Part shown: piece by piece, positions 9,106 to 23,000 of the stretch
How positions within the stretch are numbered: position 1 is the stretch's first letter
How the letters are laid out: each line of letters begins with the position of its first letter
Assembly (NCBI GenBank): GCA_036346395.1
Contig: CM070599.1
Location: 8,113,232 to 8,177,231 of the forward strand
Source: Hsuehochloa calcarea
Taxonomy: Eukaryota > Streptophyta > Magnoliopsida > Poales > Poaceae
DNA: 64,000 bases
Direction of reading: 5' to 3'
Program-made: the position numbers and the translations under genes
The notes under the pieces: model-generated
The model's database searches: none
What the model was told of the DNA's origin: nothing
What the model saw: the letters and a program-made list of their open reading frames with translations, nothing else

Positions 9106-12100
9106 GACCAACTTCCTGCAGCACTAAGAATTTACCGGGATACACTTATTACTGTTATGAAAGCTTCAATAAAAGCCACGGTAGCAGAGTTGCTTCCGAT
9201 TTTAATTGCCAGACCGATGGATTCTGATTCAGTAACTGGAGACAGAGCTGCCGATTCTGATGGTCTTAATTTTTCCCATTTATCAGTTCTTTTCTTAGTT
9301 ATGCTATTTCGTACACTAAATTCCTACGCCTTTTGAACTGCAATTACTGAAGCTGGAGGCCAGTCTTTAGCAAATAAGTTGCGGAGTCTGTCATCGGAAG
9401 GGTTTGTTCAACTTTTGTCGGCTATTTTTAGGATAGTTCAGGTAATGTGATTATTAATAAGAAAAGTCATTTTTTCCTTTTGAAATGAAGATTAATCTTA
9501 ATGAGTATCTCCTTTTCTGGTGCTCAGTACTTTCAATATTTCATCCTTACGCTGGTTTAGCTTTTAGCTCCGCTTATCTAGTTTCTTAGGACACACTTTA
9601 TATTGGTCTCTATAGCTTCTCCTGGTTGTTTCGTGGGTATTTACAAGGGCTCAATTATTCTAAGCAGTTATAATCTACATTAAAGGGGGCCATATGTAGT
9701 GCAAATTCCTTACTAGGTGCCATCATGCATTTATGCTAATTCTTTTGCTTCGAGAATCAAATCAACTCCATAAATCCTCCAAAAGTTTGTCAATGTTGTC
9801 CTAAATGTGTTATACTATCATATAGCATTCCAACTACAAATTTAATCGGTGCCAAGGAAAACCAAGGAGTGAATATCCATCAATTACAAATAAAAGAGGG
9901 GGAAAACAAGGTACTATTCACAAAAAAACTTCACTTTTTTTACTTCTTTTTAGCACTGATAGAATCTGGATTGAGATTTTATAAGAAGTTAGATCATATT
10001 GGACCTTCCCAATTTTGTGGGAGAGCTTTTCAAGTTGATTTGATGGCCAAATAAAAAGTGTACCTAGTGAGATCCTGTGAGGTTTGTGCTAGATATGTCC
10101 CTACAATAATAATATTGTTGGACCGAAAAGACGATTGGGGGAGTTTGAATAGGAGCACGCTCACTTTTTCACAAATAATTGATTCAATAGAATTTTACTC
10201 CAGTAGCTATGGAAGCTATGAAGATTAATATACCAGTACAGCGGAAGGCTAGTATTGAATACAATTTAACCCCCTAAGCAATACGACAAAAATCAACACA
10301 AGCTTAAAACAAAACTCAGTGCTGGCGGTCGGACCGCTAGGTCAATGGCGATCGGCCAGATGACTGGCTCTGCCGGTTGCTTTAGGCGGTCGATCACGCG
10401 ACTGAAGAATGAGCAGAAAGCCCGATGACGAAGTTGCAAATAAATGAAACTTTTGATTTACAACTCCAAACTTACTGAAACTTGGAACACACCTTCTCTA
10501 TGATGTCAGGAACCTATTCCAATCGAAGATTGTGATAATTCTTGGAAGAATAACGATCCTTTTCCGTTTGATTGAAGAAGGGTTCAAAACCGGGTTAAAA
10601 TGAAAACTAGATCCAAAATCTTGCTCGTGGATGATTGATGATCAAGATGATCCTAGATATGTTCTCATATGTCACAGCAAGCTAAATCACGTGGAGAATT
10701 CAAGCAAAAACTCGCGGATCAAAGAAAGACTCAAAATCATCAAATATAGAGAAAGAACGCAAAGAGACAAGATATGATCAAACTTTCTCTAGATTGATTT
10801 GATATGATATGGGCTTACAACCACTCCATCAATGGAGGACAATGCTCAATCCAAGAGCACAAAAATCACATCAAACTCTCTAAAACCTTAGCCTCCACAA
10901 AAGCTCTCCCTAAATAAATTAGGGTTTCAAAATAGCAAAAGAGACGAAGAGAGGGGGCAGCCACCACCCTCCTCTATTTATAGTGGAGACTTAGACCTTC
11001 TAGAAGTTTGACTCAATTGGGATCCCGTTAAGGCCCAAAACAAATGGGTCACACATGCACGCATTTTAATGCGTTGTCTTTATCGCCTCTTGACCTAATT
11101 AGCTTCTCCTTGCGCCATCTTGCGCCGCGGATTGGCCAATAGGTCACCCTTGTCCATCTTGTACTACGCTTGAGTTCATTGACCTCACCCGACATCGTCG
11201 ATCGTTCTGGACCTCAGCTCTCTAAGCCTAGTCCCGATCATCCTCGCCGTTGACCGTCGTTGACCACCAAGCAACCTGCACAACAATAGACAAGTAAACC
11301 GAATTTGGGAACAAGTTCTTCACAGCTTGACCCATATTAGTCAAAACATGCATCATGCAACATATACGCCCTGAAACTCATGACTTTGACCTAACAACTG
11401 AACATCGCCGCCACGAAGACTGACGATCCAAGTGAAAACCTGTCAGACCGCCCCCAGGGCTGGTCTGATCGCCACCTATTGGCCGATCAGACTGCCAGTT
11501 GGGACTTAGCCGATTTCAGCCCCTGAAATTCCGAAACCTACTGAAATTTTCAAACCAATAGAACTTTTGACTGGAGACTCCAAAAATTATGAGACCAAGT
11601 GCAATAGAATCCCCTCTCTTGCCTACACACTCTATTTTTGGCCCAGCTCAATCCACCACTTACTGAAGTTAGCCGGTCGGACCGCCGCTATGGCCGGCCG
11701 CCCTGGCCGGTCAGACCGGTTATGACCTGACAGCATAGCAACTTTGCCGAAAACACGTGAAACGACAAACCGTTAACACCATTACCAATTGTCACATCAT
11801 CTTAAGATCAGGAGCATACCCCCATGATATCCACAAATACATACACTTCTGATCTTATGAAATGAGACTGGACTCTTTACATTAAATATATTGTTTGAAT
11901 GCAGATATGTAATGTAATAACAATAATGATTATACCATAGTAAAATCTGAGAAACGCGCCATGATGTAAAATTGAATTCTGGCTTGAGTACTGGTAGTAC
12001 TTCTTCTGACATTTAACTCATGTAATGGGAATTATGAGTTTTCTTCACACTAGCATGATAGATTAGCTTGTTCTGCCTTGATTTGATAGTTCTTATTGTC

Positions 12101-15100
12101 CGCATAGTATTCTTGAATCCTGAATTGATGTTATATGTCTACATGGATTGGAATAAAATAACAACTAAACTAAACCCGCCTTACCAAACAAGAACTAGTG
12201 TTTCCAGTTGGGTTTGATGGGCCTAGGCCAGGTACCAAAATTATCAAAGAACAGAAAAACTGATATATCTGATGCAAAATAGAAACTACAGAGTATAGAC
12301 TCGGCCCTTTATTTTGGATTTCTATATTTATAGCCTTATGAATACTACTTATTGGTACACTTGCGATCTGCCCATCATATTGTGTCTACAACAAATACAG
12401 TAGTTCCTGTTGAGGGGGGGGGGTCTTCTCTTGTGTGATCCCAGTAAAAAGAATAACAGATTGGTTGGAGTTGATAGAATATTTTATCTGTAGAACATGG
12501 ATATTAAGGCGTCGCTTACGGGTAAGGCGTTCGGCAGCACGTCGCCTCGCCGTCGCCTTGCCAAGAGTGCCTATGGCGTCCGCCTCAAGGACAAGGCGTC
12601 GCCATGGCGTCGAGAAGGCGGCATATGGCGTCGGGAAGCTCCAAGGCGGTCGCATAAGAAGGGGGTGGAGGAGATAAAAGAGACGGGATAAGGTGAGCGG
12701 GAAAAACCTTCCGTCAGTGCGTGAAGCCCTAGCGCCTCCTCTATCCCCATCGCGGCCTCCATCCTCGGCGGCGCCGCCACCACCACCAACCATCTGCTGC
12801 ACCACCGTCCCACCTCCATCCCCATCGTGGCGTCGCCCTCTGCGCTCCAGCCTCCAGATCCAGGTTTGCTCCATCCCCTCCCCTTCCCGGCTCGGCGTCT
12901 CCCCCTCCTGGTCTCACCTCCACCTCCTCCTCGGCTCCCTCCTCCCTCTCCCGCATCGCCTCGGGAAGGAGGGGAGCCGGCAGAAGGGAGGGAGGTGGGG
13001 CCGTGAGAAGGAGGAGGGAGGGGCGGGGAGAAGGGGCCGGGGCAGGGGCCGGACGCCGGGTGGCCTGGGTCGCCGTCGGAGGAGACGATGCGGGAGAAAG
13101 GAAGAACCGAAGAAGGGAGTCGCGTGAGGCGTGAGTGTCGTGGACGGCCAGACGGCTTTATGCACTGGCAATGGCAAAGCGTGAATGGGATCTTCTACGG
13201 CTAGAGATTGCTACTGCCAGGGTCTTCTGCGGCCACTCTGCACTGTTGCCTTAGGATTTACAAGGCGTCGCCTCGCCTCGCGTCTTAGCGCTTAAAAGTG
13301 TGAGGGGTGGGTCACCTCGCCTTACCGCCTTAATAACCATGCTGTAGAATGGGGTAGCATGGACATAATTCTGCTATCTAGTTTTGTGTGGAGTTGGCCA
13401 AATGTCTCAACTCTCAATTACTAAAAAGTATGGATAAGGGGTTCATTTTATTATATACTTAATTGGAGAGGCTTACCTGATGGAGTGAGGCAGACAACTG
13501 CATCACATAGGGTGCGTGGCAGCGGCGTAGTTGGGTGGCTTCTTTATAGGGTTGAGTAGAGTAGTGTGAGGTATTTGTGTGGGTCCTGCTGGCTACCATA
13601 CTTGGAGAGTTGCTAGAATTTTTCACTGCTGTCTGTGTTTCTGTTTGAGATAAGTATAGTTGGTGGTGGTTGCTGGAGGAGGTGAGAATGGACATTGGAA
13701 TGTTGCTACTTGCTAGGAATTAAATCAAAATGAAAGTTGTTTGTTAAACATTGAATGCTAGGGTTTGCTATTCACAACTATTCATCTTATTCATTAATGA
13801 AGGAGATATATATAGACAAAGATACATGGGCCTCATGGGCTACAAGGGCCACATGGGCCAAGAGAGAGAGAAATGTAGAATATACAATACTCTTAACACC
13901 CCCCTTCAAACTCAAGGTGGATCAGGAGGATCTGATGCACTGAGTTTGAGTAGATGAAGTCGATGATGTTCTCTAGTTTGAGCTTTAGTGAAGAAATGCA
14001 ACTTGGAGCTCGAGGAATATACTTGAGGTGATGGTCAATCTACGACAATGAGATCGCGTGAAGGATGCATCAACACCAATGTGTTTTGTCAGCTCATGCT
14101 TGACCGGATCATTGGCAATTTGAATGGCACTTGTATTGTTACAAAAGAGAGGGGTAGGATTGTCACAAAGGACACCAAGATCACAAGAGCCATCGAAGCC
14201 AAATGATCTCGATGTTGTAGCGCAAGTGCTCGAGCTCGCCTCTGCACTAGAGCGTGACATCCGATGCCGCTTCTTGGACTTCCAAGCAATAAGCGAAGTA
14301 CCAAGAGAGATACAATAGCCGATGTGGTCGGCGATCGCAGGATCACTCGCCCAAGTAGAGTCGGAGTAAGCGTGGAGCCGAACCGACTGAATCGCATAGA
14401 ACAGACGTCCGACGCAGCTTCCTCTCAAGTATCTCGATACACGAAGAACATGACTATAGTGAATCGAGGTGGAGTCTTGACAAAGTGGTGAGCACATGAA
14501 CGATGAGCAATGTCCGCCCGTTCTTGTGAGATAGACAAGGCTCCCAACAAGTTGACGATAGCGAAGAAGAATCGCATCGGTACACCGTCTGTAGGTCGAA
14601 GCCGCAAGTGAAGCTCCATGGGTGTGGCGAAGATGATGAGTATCACCATCCCGCATCTAGCAAGTAGATCCACGAACATAGCGATCTTGAGAGAGATAGT
14701 AGCCATCACCATCGAATGAACCTCAATTCCTAGAAAATAGCTCAATGGTCCCAAATCGGACATCATAAATTGTTCACTCAATTTCTTCTTGACAAAACCA
14801 CGTGGTCCATGTCATCTCCGTGATCAACATATCATCTACATACGAAGAAGCAAAGCACGACCTCGAGAAGTGTGAACAAATAAGGCGGTCATGCTCACTC
14901 GAAGTGAAACCAAGAAATCGAAACACTGAATCGAACGCCGAACCAAGCACGAGGAGCCCGCTTGAGACCATATAGAGCACGCTTAAGGCGACAAACATAG
15001 CTCGTAGGAGCCTCAACTCACAGGGGTGGTTGCATATAGACCTCCTCATGTAGATCACCGTGAAGAAAAGCATTCTTGACATCCATCCGAGATATAGTCC

Positions 15101-18100
15101 ATGTGCGTATTCTTTGCCGCAATCGCAATAAAAGTACAGATCGTGGTCATATAAGCAATCGGAGCAAAAGTCTCATCATAATCTCGACCATAAGCTCATT
15201 GAAAACCTCTTGCAACAAGACGAGCCTTGTATCGCTCTCTTGACCCATCTCGATTTGTTCTTTATTTTGTACACCCACTTGCAAGTGATAGGAACGACTC
15301 AGACGGTAGCGGAACAAGATCCCAAGTGCCCGTGCACTCTAATGCCGTGAGCTCCTCTGTCATAGCCAATCGCCACTCATGTACACCGACACTCTCGATA
15401 GGTACTCGGCTACCATCGCACTGCACGAAAAACCCCATCTCTCGGTGCTCGAATAGAAGAACGATCACGTAGGGCATATCGTGATGTAGTAGAACGATCG
15501 TCGAGTCGATGGTACCGCCGAGGATCGGTGAGGAGGAGGGAGGACAGTATCGAAGGAACTCTCGTCGGCGACTATAGTGGAAGGGAAGAGTGGAAGTGTT
15601 AGAAAATCGTGAAGCCGGTGGAGAAGGTACACGAAGGTGAAACCGTGGAGAAGGTGTATCCGAGAATGAATGGGAGGTAGACACAAAAAGGAAGTGGAAT
15701 CTGTGGAAGAAGTGGATGTGGAGAAGAATGATGAAAGAAAGGACGTCCCTCATCAAAAGTCACATCACGAGAGATGCGAATGCGACGTGCTGAGGGATCA
15801 TAGCAACGATAACCCTTATGCTCAGGACTGTAACCCAGAAAAACACACTCAACTGACTGAGGGCTCAGCTTTGTGCGCTCACGAGGTGCTAGAAGGACAT
15901 AGCGATACAACCAAAAGCGAAGATGAGAATAGTGAGCGGTGCTCAGACAGACCTCACCAGACACTTGCCTGAAGCTTGGAAGAGGGTCGACGGTTAATAA
16001 GATAAATCAGTAGAGACCGCTTCCCCCCAGAAGTGAGAGGGGACAAAGGAGGAAATGAGAAGAGCGCGGCGGCCTCGATGATGTGATTGTGCTTGCGCCA
16101 AGAACACCATTCTGAGCATGAGCACCGGGACACGAGAGCTGAGGAAGAGTACCCTCAGAAGAAAGAAACTGACGAAAGGCTGAGGAAAGATACTCGCCTC
16201 CAGAGTCAGAACGGAAAACACGAATGGAAGAAGAAAACTGTGTATGAACCATCTTAGCAAAAGACTGATAAATGGAAATCAACTGAGAACGATGTTTCAT
16301 AAAATAGATCCAAGTATATCGAGAGTGATCATCAACAAATATGACATAATAACTATGACCACCCTTCGAAGCAAAAGGAGATGGACCCCATACATCTGAA
16401 TGCACCAAATCAAAAAGATCAGAAGACTGAGAGGTACTACTGGGATATGGAAGTTGTAGTTGTTTTCCCAACTTACAACCAGTACAATGAAAACTAGACT
16501 CAAAAGTGACATGACCTAAGGAACCCTGGTGAACTAAAGTGGTGAGGCGAGCTCCACAAAGATGACTAAGTCGATGATGCCACTTGCTGAAGGAAGACCC
16601 AAAAGGAGGCTGAGATGAAGACATAGCAGAAGACACCAAGGCCTTCGACGTACTGGTGGAAGGAAGATGTAAGATGTCCAAGACATAGAGACTGGGAGAG
16701 CCTCTACGGCGATGGCCAGAACCAATCACTCTTCTGCTCTGACGATCCTGAATGAAACAAGAAGAATCATCAAATCCAATGAAATGCTTCATATCGCTTA
16801 GTTGACCAACAGAAGAAGATTCATAGATAGGCGAGGAACAAAAGACACATCAGAAATGAGAAGCAAGATGTAGAGAGAATGCCCTGATGGGTAATAGGGC
16901 AAGGTGTACCATCAGCAGTGTGAACATAGGTAGCATTAGTCAAGGGCCTACGAGCAACAAGCTGAGAGCTGTCAGATGTGACATGAAACGAAGCACCTGA
17001 ATCCAGAATCCAAGGATGAGCAAAGACTAGAAGCGTAAGGTGCGATCGATGTCATAGCGCACAATCGATCCGTAAGTCACGGTAGATGTGGATGTGTCGC
17101 AGATGGATCGCTCCAGTGGAGTGCTCTGGAAGGCCCGATGAGGTGCTCCACGACGACGACCAAATGGTCGCCTAGCACGATAGGCAATAAGTCGATCCGG
17201 ATGTAACTTGAAACATTTGTCAACATGATGACCACCCTCTTGCAATGGGAACAAACCAACACTCCAGTGGGTGTCGCTCGGTAGATCCGCATCACCGTGA
17301 GAGACTCGAACGGCATGGTGAGGATCCTGAGACAGGCATAAGAGAATGAAGACGCGTCTCCTCTGCAATCAGACTAGAGAGCGCCGCAGTCAAAGTCGGT
17401 GGAGTGGGATAGTTGAGCAACTGAGTACGAACAGGCTCAAACTCCGATCGAAGCCCCATCACAAACTGATACATGAGCGTCTGCTGAGCATACTCATCTT
17501 TAGCAAAGACAAGGCCGACAGTAACAAAGCGATTTCTTGGTGTCATAGACTCTGAGGGGACGGTGATGTGAGTGAAAGCAATCGTAATACTCCTCCACCG
17601 ATCGATCAAAGTCTTTGCTTTGAAGACTATGAATGTTCTTGAGCAATGTGAAGCGAAGAGCACCACTGGACTGAACATATCTCTTCTCAAAGTATGTCCA
17701 CATTTGCTTGGCTGAAGTATGATACTCAAGACTCATCCGCAGAGAAACATCAACACTCAGCACAATGCCGGTCATGACACGATCATCTTCTTCATGCCAA
17801 GCCTTTAATTTCTCAACATCAACGGTCTTTGGATCAGGAGGATCATCAGTCAAATGAGAGGCCAAACCATAACCCCTAAGAGTAGTCTTGACTGAGAAAG
17901 CCCATGCTCTGTAATTCAACCCATCGAGCTTGATATCTCAGAAACACTAGAGATGAACTGCCCCCAAACATCGAGTTGGACTTAGCCATACCACACAACA
18001 ATACCAATCACAGTAGCAATAGTAGCAGATCAACAGTAGTACTAATCACACAGCAGTGTTAACATCAGTGCTAATCACACAGCAATCAACAGCAGTACCA

Positions 18101-19981
18101 AGCTTCAGGACATCAACAGCAGAGCACAACGGTGGAAGTAGAGCAAGAGTGGTACTGAGCAAGCACTAGTGTTGAGGAGGAGGTCGGCGTGGTGGCGGCG
18201 GTGTCGTGCTGCACCGAGAGCCGAGACTAAGGCAGGAGGTCACGGAGTCGTGGTGAGGCGAGGTGGTGGTGCGAATCGGCGAGATCTTGGCAAATCGAAG
18301 CAGGCGTTCGATCCAGGCGGTGTTCCTCAAGACGAAGATCCAGGCGGGCGGCATCGTCTCCAGGCGCGACCTCCAGGTGATGGAGGCCAAGGCGGCGCAG
18401 ATGGACCTCCAGGCGCGGGATGGACCTCCAGGCGCAGGCGATTCACGAGTCGTGAGGAGGCCAGGTGATGGAGGCCAAGGCGGCGCAGATCCACGAGCCG
18501 TGGCGAGATCCTCGAGACGGCGACACAGATCCTCAGCGGCGAATCCGCACCCGTGGCGCGATCCATGAGCCACGGAGTGGGATGTTTGAGCTCCGTAGCG
18601 CGGCGACTCGAGCGAACCTCCAGCGCGGCGACTCGGCGCAGCGATGGAGAGGAAGAGGCGGGCGGCGTCGTCTCCGGCGTTGTCGACGACAGTGGAGAGG
18701 CGGCGGCCGAACGCAATGATAGGGTTAGGGTTTTGGATAAACTAGGGTTTGGATAAACCTTGCTCTGATACCATGTTAAACATTGAATGCTAGGGTTTGC
18801 TATTCACAACTATTCATCTTATTCATTAATGAAGGAGAGATATATATAGACAAAGATACATGGGCCTCATGGGCTACAAGGGCCACATGGGCCAAGAGAG
18901 AGAGAAATGTAGAATATACAGTACTCTTAACATTGTTAACTTTGACTATAATTGTGTTTGCTTTTTTTTCTCCCCTGATGAAAGTTTGTAGCATTTACCT
19001 GGTATTTTTCCAGCAAGCTGCAAAGGTTACTTGCTTACATCATGTAATTCCGTGAAAAATTAAACCAAAACACTTAGGGTCATCAACATTCTTTTGTAAA
19101 TTCAGGTACATCTACTGCAAGCAGCCGAAGTTAAAAGAATAGTTGAGTGGATCATGGGAAACCTTGATGGGAGCTTAGGTGCTGATTCTACAAATCCTTC
19201 AGTACAACATGGTGGCTCAGTTGTTTCTGATCTTTTCCAAGAGAATGACTATGGTGTTGCTTCACGGGTCTCTAATACTCTTACATGGAGTACTTCTATG
19301 CTTCCATTCTTTCAAGGAAAATCAAATGATATGTCCAGTATAAATTCAATAAAGAATGTCCGGTAAGTTAAGCTGTAACATGTTCTTTATTCCATGCAAA
19401 CTAAGTTTATTGCTGGTATCATGGTAGTGCTGTGGTCAGTTCTGATATCAGATTAGTGGATTGAGCCAACTTTCAACCTTCCATTATTTGTATATCTTAA
19501 GTTAACTACATGTGACCATATAAAAACCACTGTGCTTGAATATTTGCATTTTGTACAGAGCTGATGTCTTGAGAGAAAACACAGAAGCTGTTTTTGCTGC
19601 ATGTGATGCTGCCCATGGAAGATGGGCTAAGCTCCTAGGTGTTCGTGCTGCTCTACATCCCAAGTTAAGGCTTCAGGAGTTCCTGATCATCTATAATATA
19701 ACAGAAGATTTTATAGCTGCTACTGAAAAGGTTATTTCTTTTCCTGTTTAAGAAATATGCACAAATATCCATATTAATTGCATACAAGAAAGTTATGATT
19801 TTACCTTAACCTCTTGTTATTGTAGATTGGAGGCAGGTTGGGTTACAACATTCGTGGAATTCTACAACAACAATCAAAGCAATTTGTTGACTATCAGCAT
19901 AGTGTTCGGGTGAGTTACGTAAGGCCTTCTTGAAGTTTATGAAAGCTAAATTTATAGTCTTACATTTTGATAATCAAATTT

Positions 19982-20016
<35 letters not shown>

Positions 20017-23000
20017 TGGGCCATCATTGTAACTGAAACTTGAATGGACAATGACGCTATTTTGAAGGAAAATTAAGCTATCAGCTTTCTCCCTCAGTTA
20101 TAGATGTCCGTCAAGTTGAAACAATGCAGTTCCTTTATAACGCTGTTACACAAGCAATATTACGTGCGCAATAGTGAATTTCACCATCAGATACCTTGAG
20201 AGTAAAATGATAGTGGAACCAAAGATACTAAGGCTTAAGAAAATCTCCAATCATTAAAATTATATGAATTAGATTCATAAATATATTAGTGAAGCTTTGT
20301 TAAACTAAATTGTAATTTAGATTTTAGATTGACATCAATCTTTTCTTGTAGTTGGCACACAATTTATACTGTTTTTGTGCACTAAAACTTTCAATGTTCC
20401 TTTGAAGATGACAAAAATCAAGGCAGTTCTTGACCAAGAGACGTGGGTCACTATTGACGTTCCTGAGGAGTTCCAAGCGATTGTTCTGTCACTGTCATCC
20501 ACATATTCTGTTAATGGCATGGAGATGCCTAGTACTGACGATAACTCAAAGCTCAGTGAGCATGGGGTTTCTGCAAGTCAAGAACTGGCATATTCAGCTG
20601 AAAATAATGTTGATAATGGCAATGTAACATCTACGATAAGTCAAGAAAACAAAGCTGAATCCACTTCTCCTCAGAATGAAAATAGTGTTGTTGGGCATGT
20701 TAGGTCAACCTCTCAGACCATTGTACATGGAGGTGTTGGTTATCATATGGTAAACTGGTTAGTCATCTATATTTACCATTTAAGAGTTCAAGTTCTCTTC
20801 TTCTTGTGAACCTTGAAATTCTGAAAAAAATATATATAGCTGCATTCGTAACCATCCCTTTATTGATTTGTGGCCACAAATATTCTTCTACATAATAATA
20901 TAAATTTTTTATTTTGTTCTGTTTTTTTGTTAACTTATGTTCTCACATTTGCTCTTTTTTCTCAATAATGCTTCAATATTGGTTTTGCAGTGGTTTGATA
21001 CTTTTGAAGATGCTATCAGAATATGTTGACATCAGTAAATGTTTGCCATCATTATCCTTTGAGGTGGTCCAACGTGTTGTTGAGATATTGAAGCTTTTCA
21101 ACACTAGGACTTGCCAACTGGTTCTTGGTGCGGGTGCCATGCAGGTACTGTAGTATGCCGTTTCAGTTTTGAGCAGGGTTAAAAACCGAACCGAGCACTT
21201 TCCCAGTCGTTGGCTGGAAGCCGGTTTTTCCGTTCCTGGTCCCCACGGTTAAACCGGCCGGTTTTTTATATCTCTAGTTATGAGCAATACATCCTTAAAT
21301 TTTTAAAAATCATAAACACAACTTTCTTTGTTAATTGCAATACCTCATTGTTTACCATGATTTTGCACTTATTATGTGTAATGTTTGTCTGCATATGTGA
21401 ATAATATGTGCTGTCTGCACCAAATGAAGAACATGGATCATTTTATTTGCAAAATTGGTATTACCCATGTGGAGACACTATTTTACAAACAGTTAATTGT
21501 GCTGTTTGAAAAAATCGTACTTCAATGCATGATTAGTTTAATGCCTCAGACCTTGATCAATCCGAAGAGCTGATTTGATGTAGCCACTCAATTTTTGTCT
21601 TCAAAAAGTTCTGTTTGCTGGATTTATTTTCCTTTGTTTTGATTTCCAGGTGTCTGGTCTGAAATCAATTACTTCTAAGCATTTAGCTTTGGCGAGTCAA
21701 ATCATCAGTTTTATACATTCTTTGATTCCAGGTAAGCATTTTTTCCCAATCTTTTTGTGAGATTGTCACTCTTTCTTTTGATGTGTACAGACGTCTTATT
21801 TGGAAACATTTCAAGTTACAAAAATATATAGCTACTAGAGTTCTGAAGGCCGACTCTATTCCATATATTCAAAGTGATTGTGAGCTGCATTATCTTTTTT
21901 GATTGGATGTTTAGTTGAAGGTTTCGGTTTCTATATCTTGGCTGGTAGTATCAAGGTTCGGAAAGCCGGAAATCAGAGTCCCTAAACAATATATACAATA
22001 CCAGCCATAATTATAATATTTTTTTTGCTAGAATTGTTGCTATTTGAGAAGCATTTGAGAAGCTATATGACACAGAAGGGCATGGCGTCGCCTAGTCGAC
22101 GACATGTTGTCCAGTCGGCCAGCAGCAGATGACATGGCTGCTTGCCTCGACTGGCAGTAGTCTAGGAGAGGGGCTCAGATCTGGCCTTTGGTGACTCGAG
22201 AGAGAGGAGAGAGGGCTCAGGCCTAGGAGGGAACAGTAGCTGCCGCCGTCGGTCGTCGACCTTCTCCAACTTGCATCCGCCGCCACCGCTGCCGTCCACG
22301 GCACGTTGTTGCCTCCATGCCTTCCGCCATCGCCTCACAAATACTCTTCCCTTCCTCCCCTTTCTTCTCTGCTCCTCCCTCTCCCCTGATCTACTCTGCT
22401 GCTCGTCGCCCATTGTAGTCCTCTGCTCCTCGTCGCCCATTGTAGTCCTCTGCTCCGATGCTCTCTGCTCTGCTCTGCTGCTTACGATGCTAGTTGCTGC
22501 TCGCCCATCTGCATGGAGAGGATGAGGTGGCGGCCTGGTCTTATTAGGGCACGAGAGGAGGTAGTTGTTAGATTTGTGAGAGGAGAGGAATGATGGTTGA
22601 ATTGTAAGAGCCAAAGGGGCAATATATAGCGTACAAGAGAGATCATAAACTAGACTACAATTATGTAACTACCCCTAACACTTACATGACTATTACACTT
22701 CTATCATACATTACACTACTACCCTTAACAGTATCGACTTGGATGGGCTTTTGGCCCTAGTGGGATCGTGGCCGAGTGAGTAGTGGCTCATCTCAACTAT
22801 TCATTTTTTTTCTATGTTATATGTGCTGATTTGGTTAATATATGTCATCGTCTAATCACCGTCTAGGCGTGCGCCTAGGTGCCTAGACGTCCTGGCACCT
22901 TGGGGTATATATATAGGGAGTACAAGGGGGTATGCCATATACATATAAGGAAAACAAAAGAGTCCTATTCTAACACCCCTCACAAACTCGTGGTGGATCA

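Larger units (their letters stand above)
13742..18932 (-). mobile_element. Ty1/copia element, copy 2 (same family as 1219-6362)
   Basis: The LTRs 13742-13898 (157 bp) and 18774-18932 (159 bp) differ by one substitution and one 2-bp indel. The element is flanked by perfect TTGTT duplications (13737-13741, 18933-18937). It is antisense to VPS54, inside the 9.7-kb intron. The primer-binding site complement is at 18762-18773. Its gag-pol is collinear with copy 1 but broken at largely different places. The integrase is one long open frame here while gag and RT are fragmented. Confidence 0.93.

Noticed and set aside
12386..13127. Open frames within the hAT element as a gene
   Set aside because: Frames on both strands are open because of GC content and cross the element boundary or lack any recognisable domain. 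Treated as transposon cargo.
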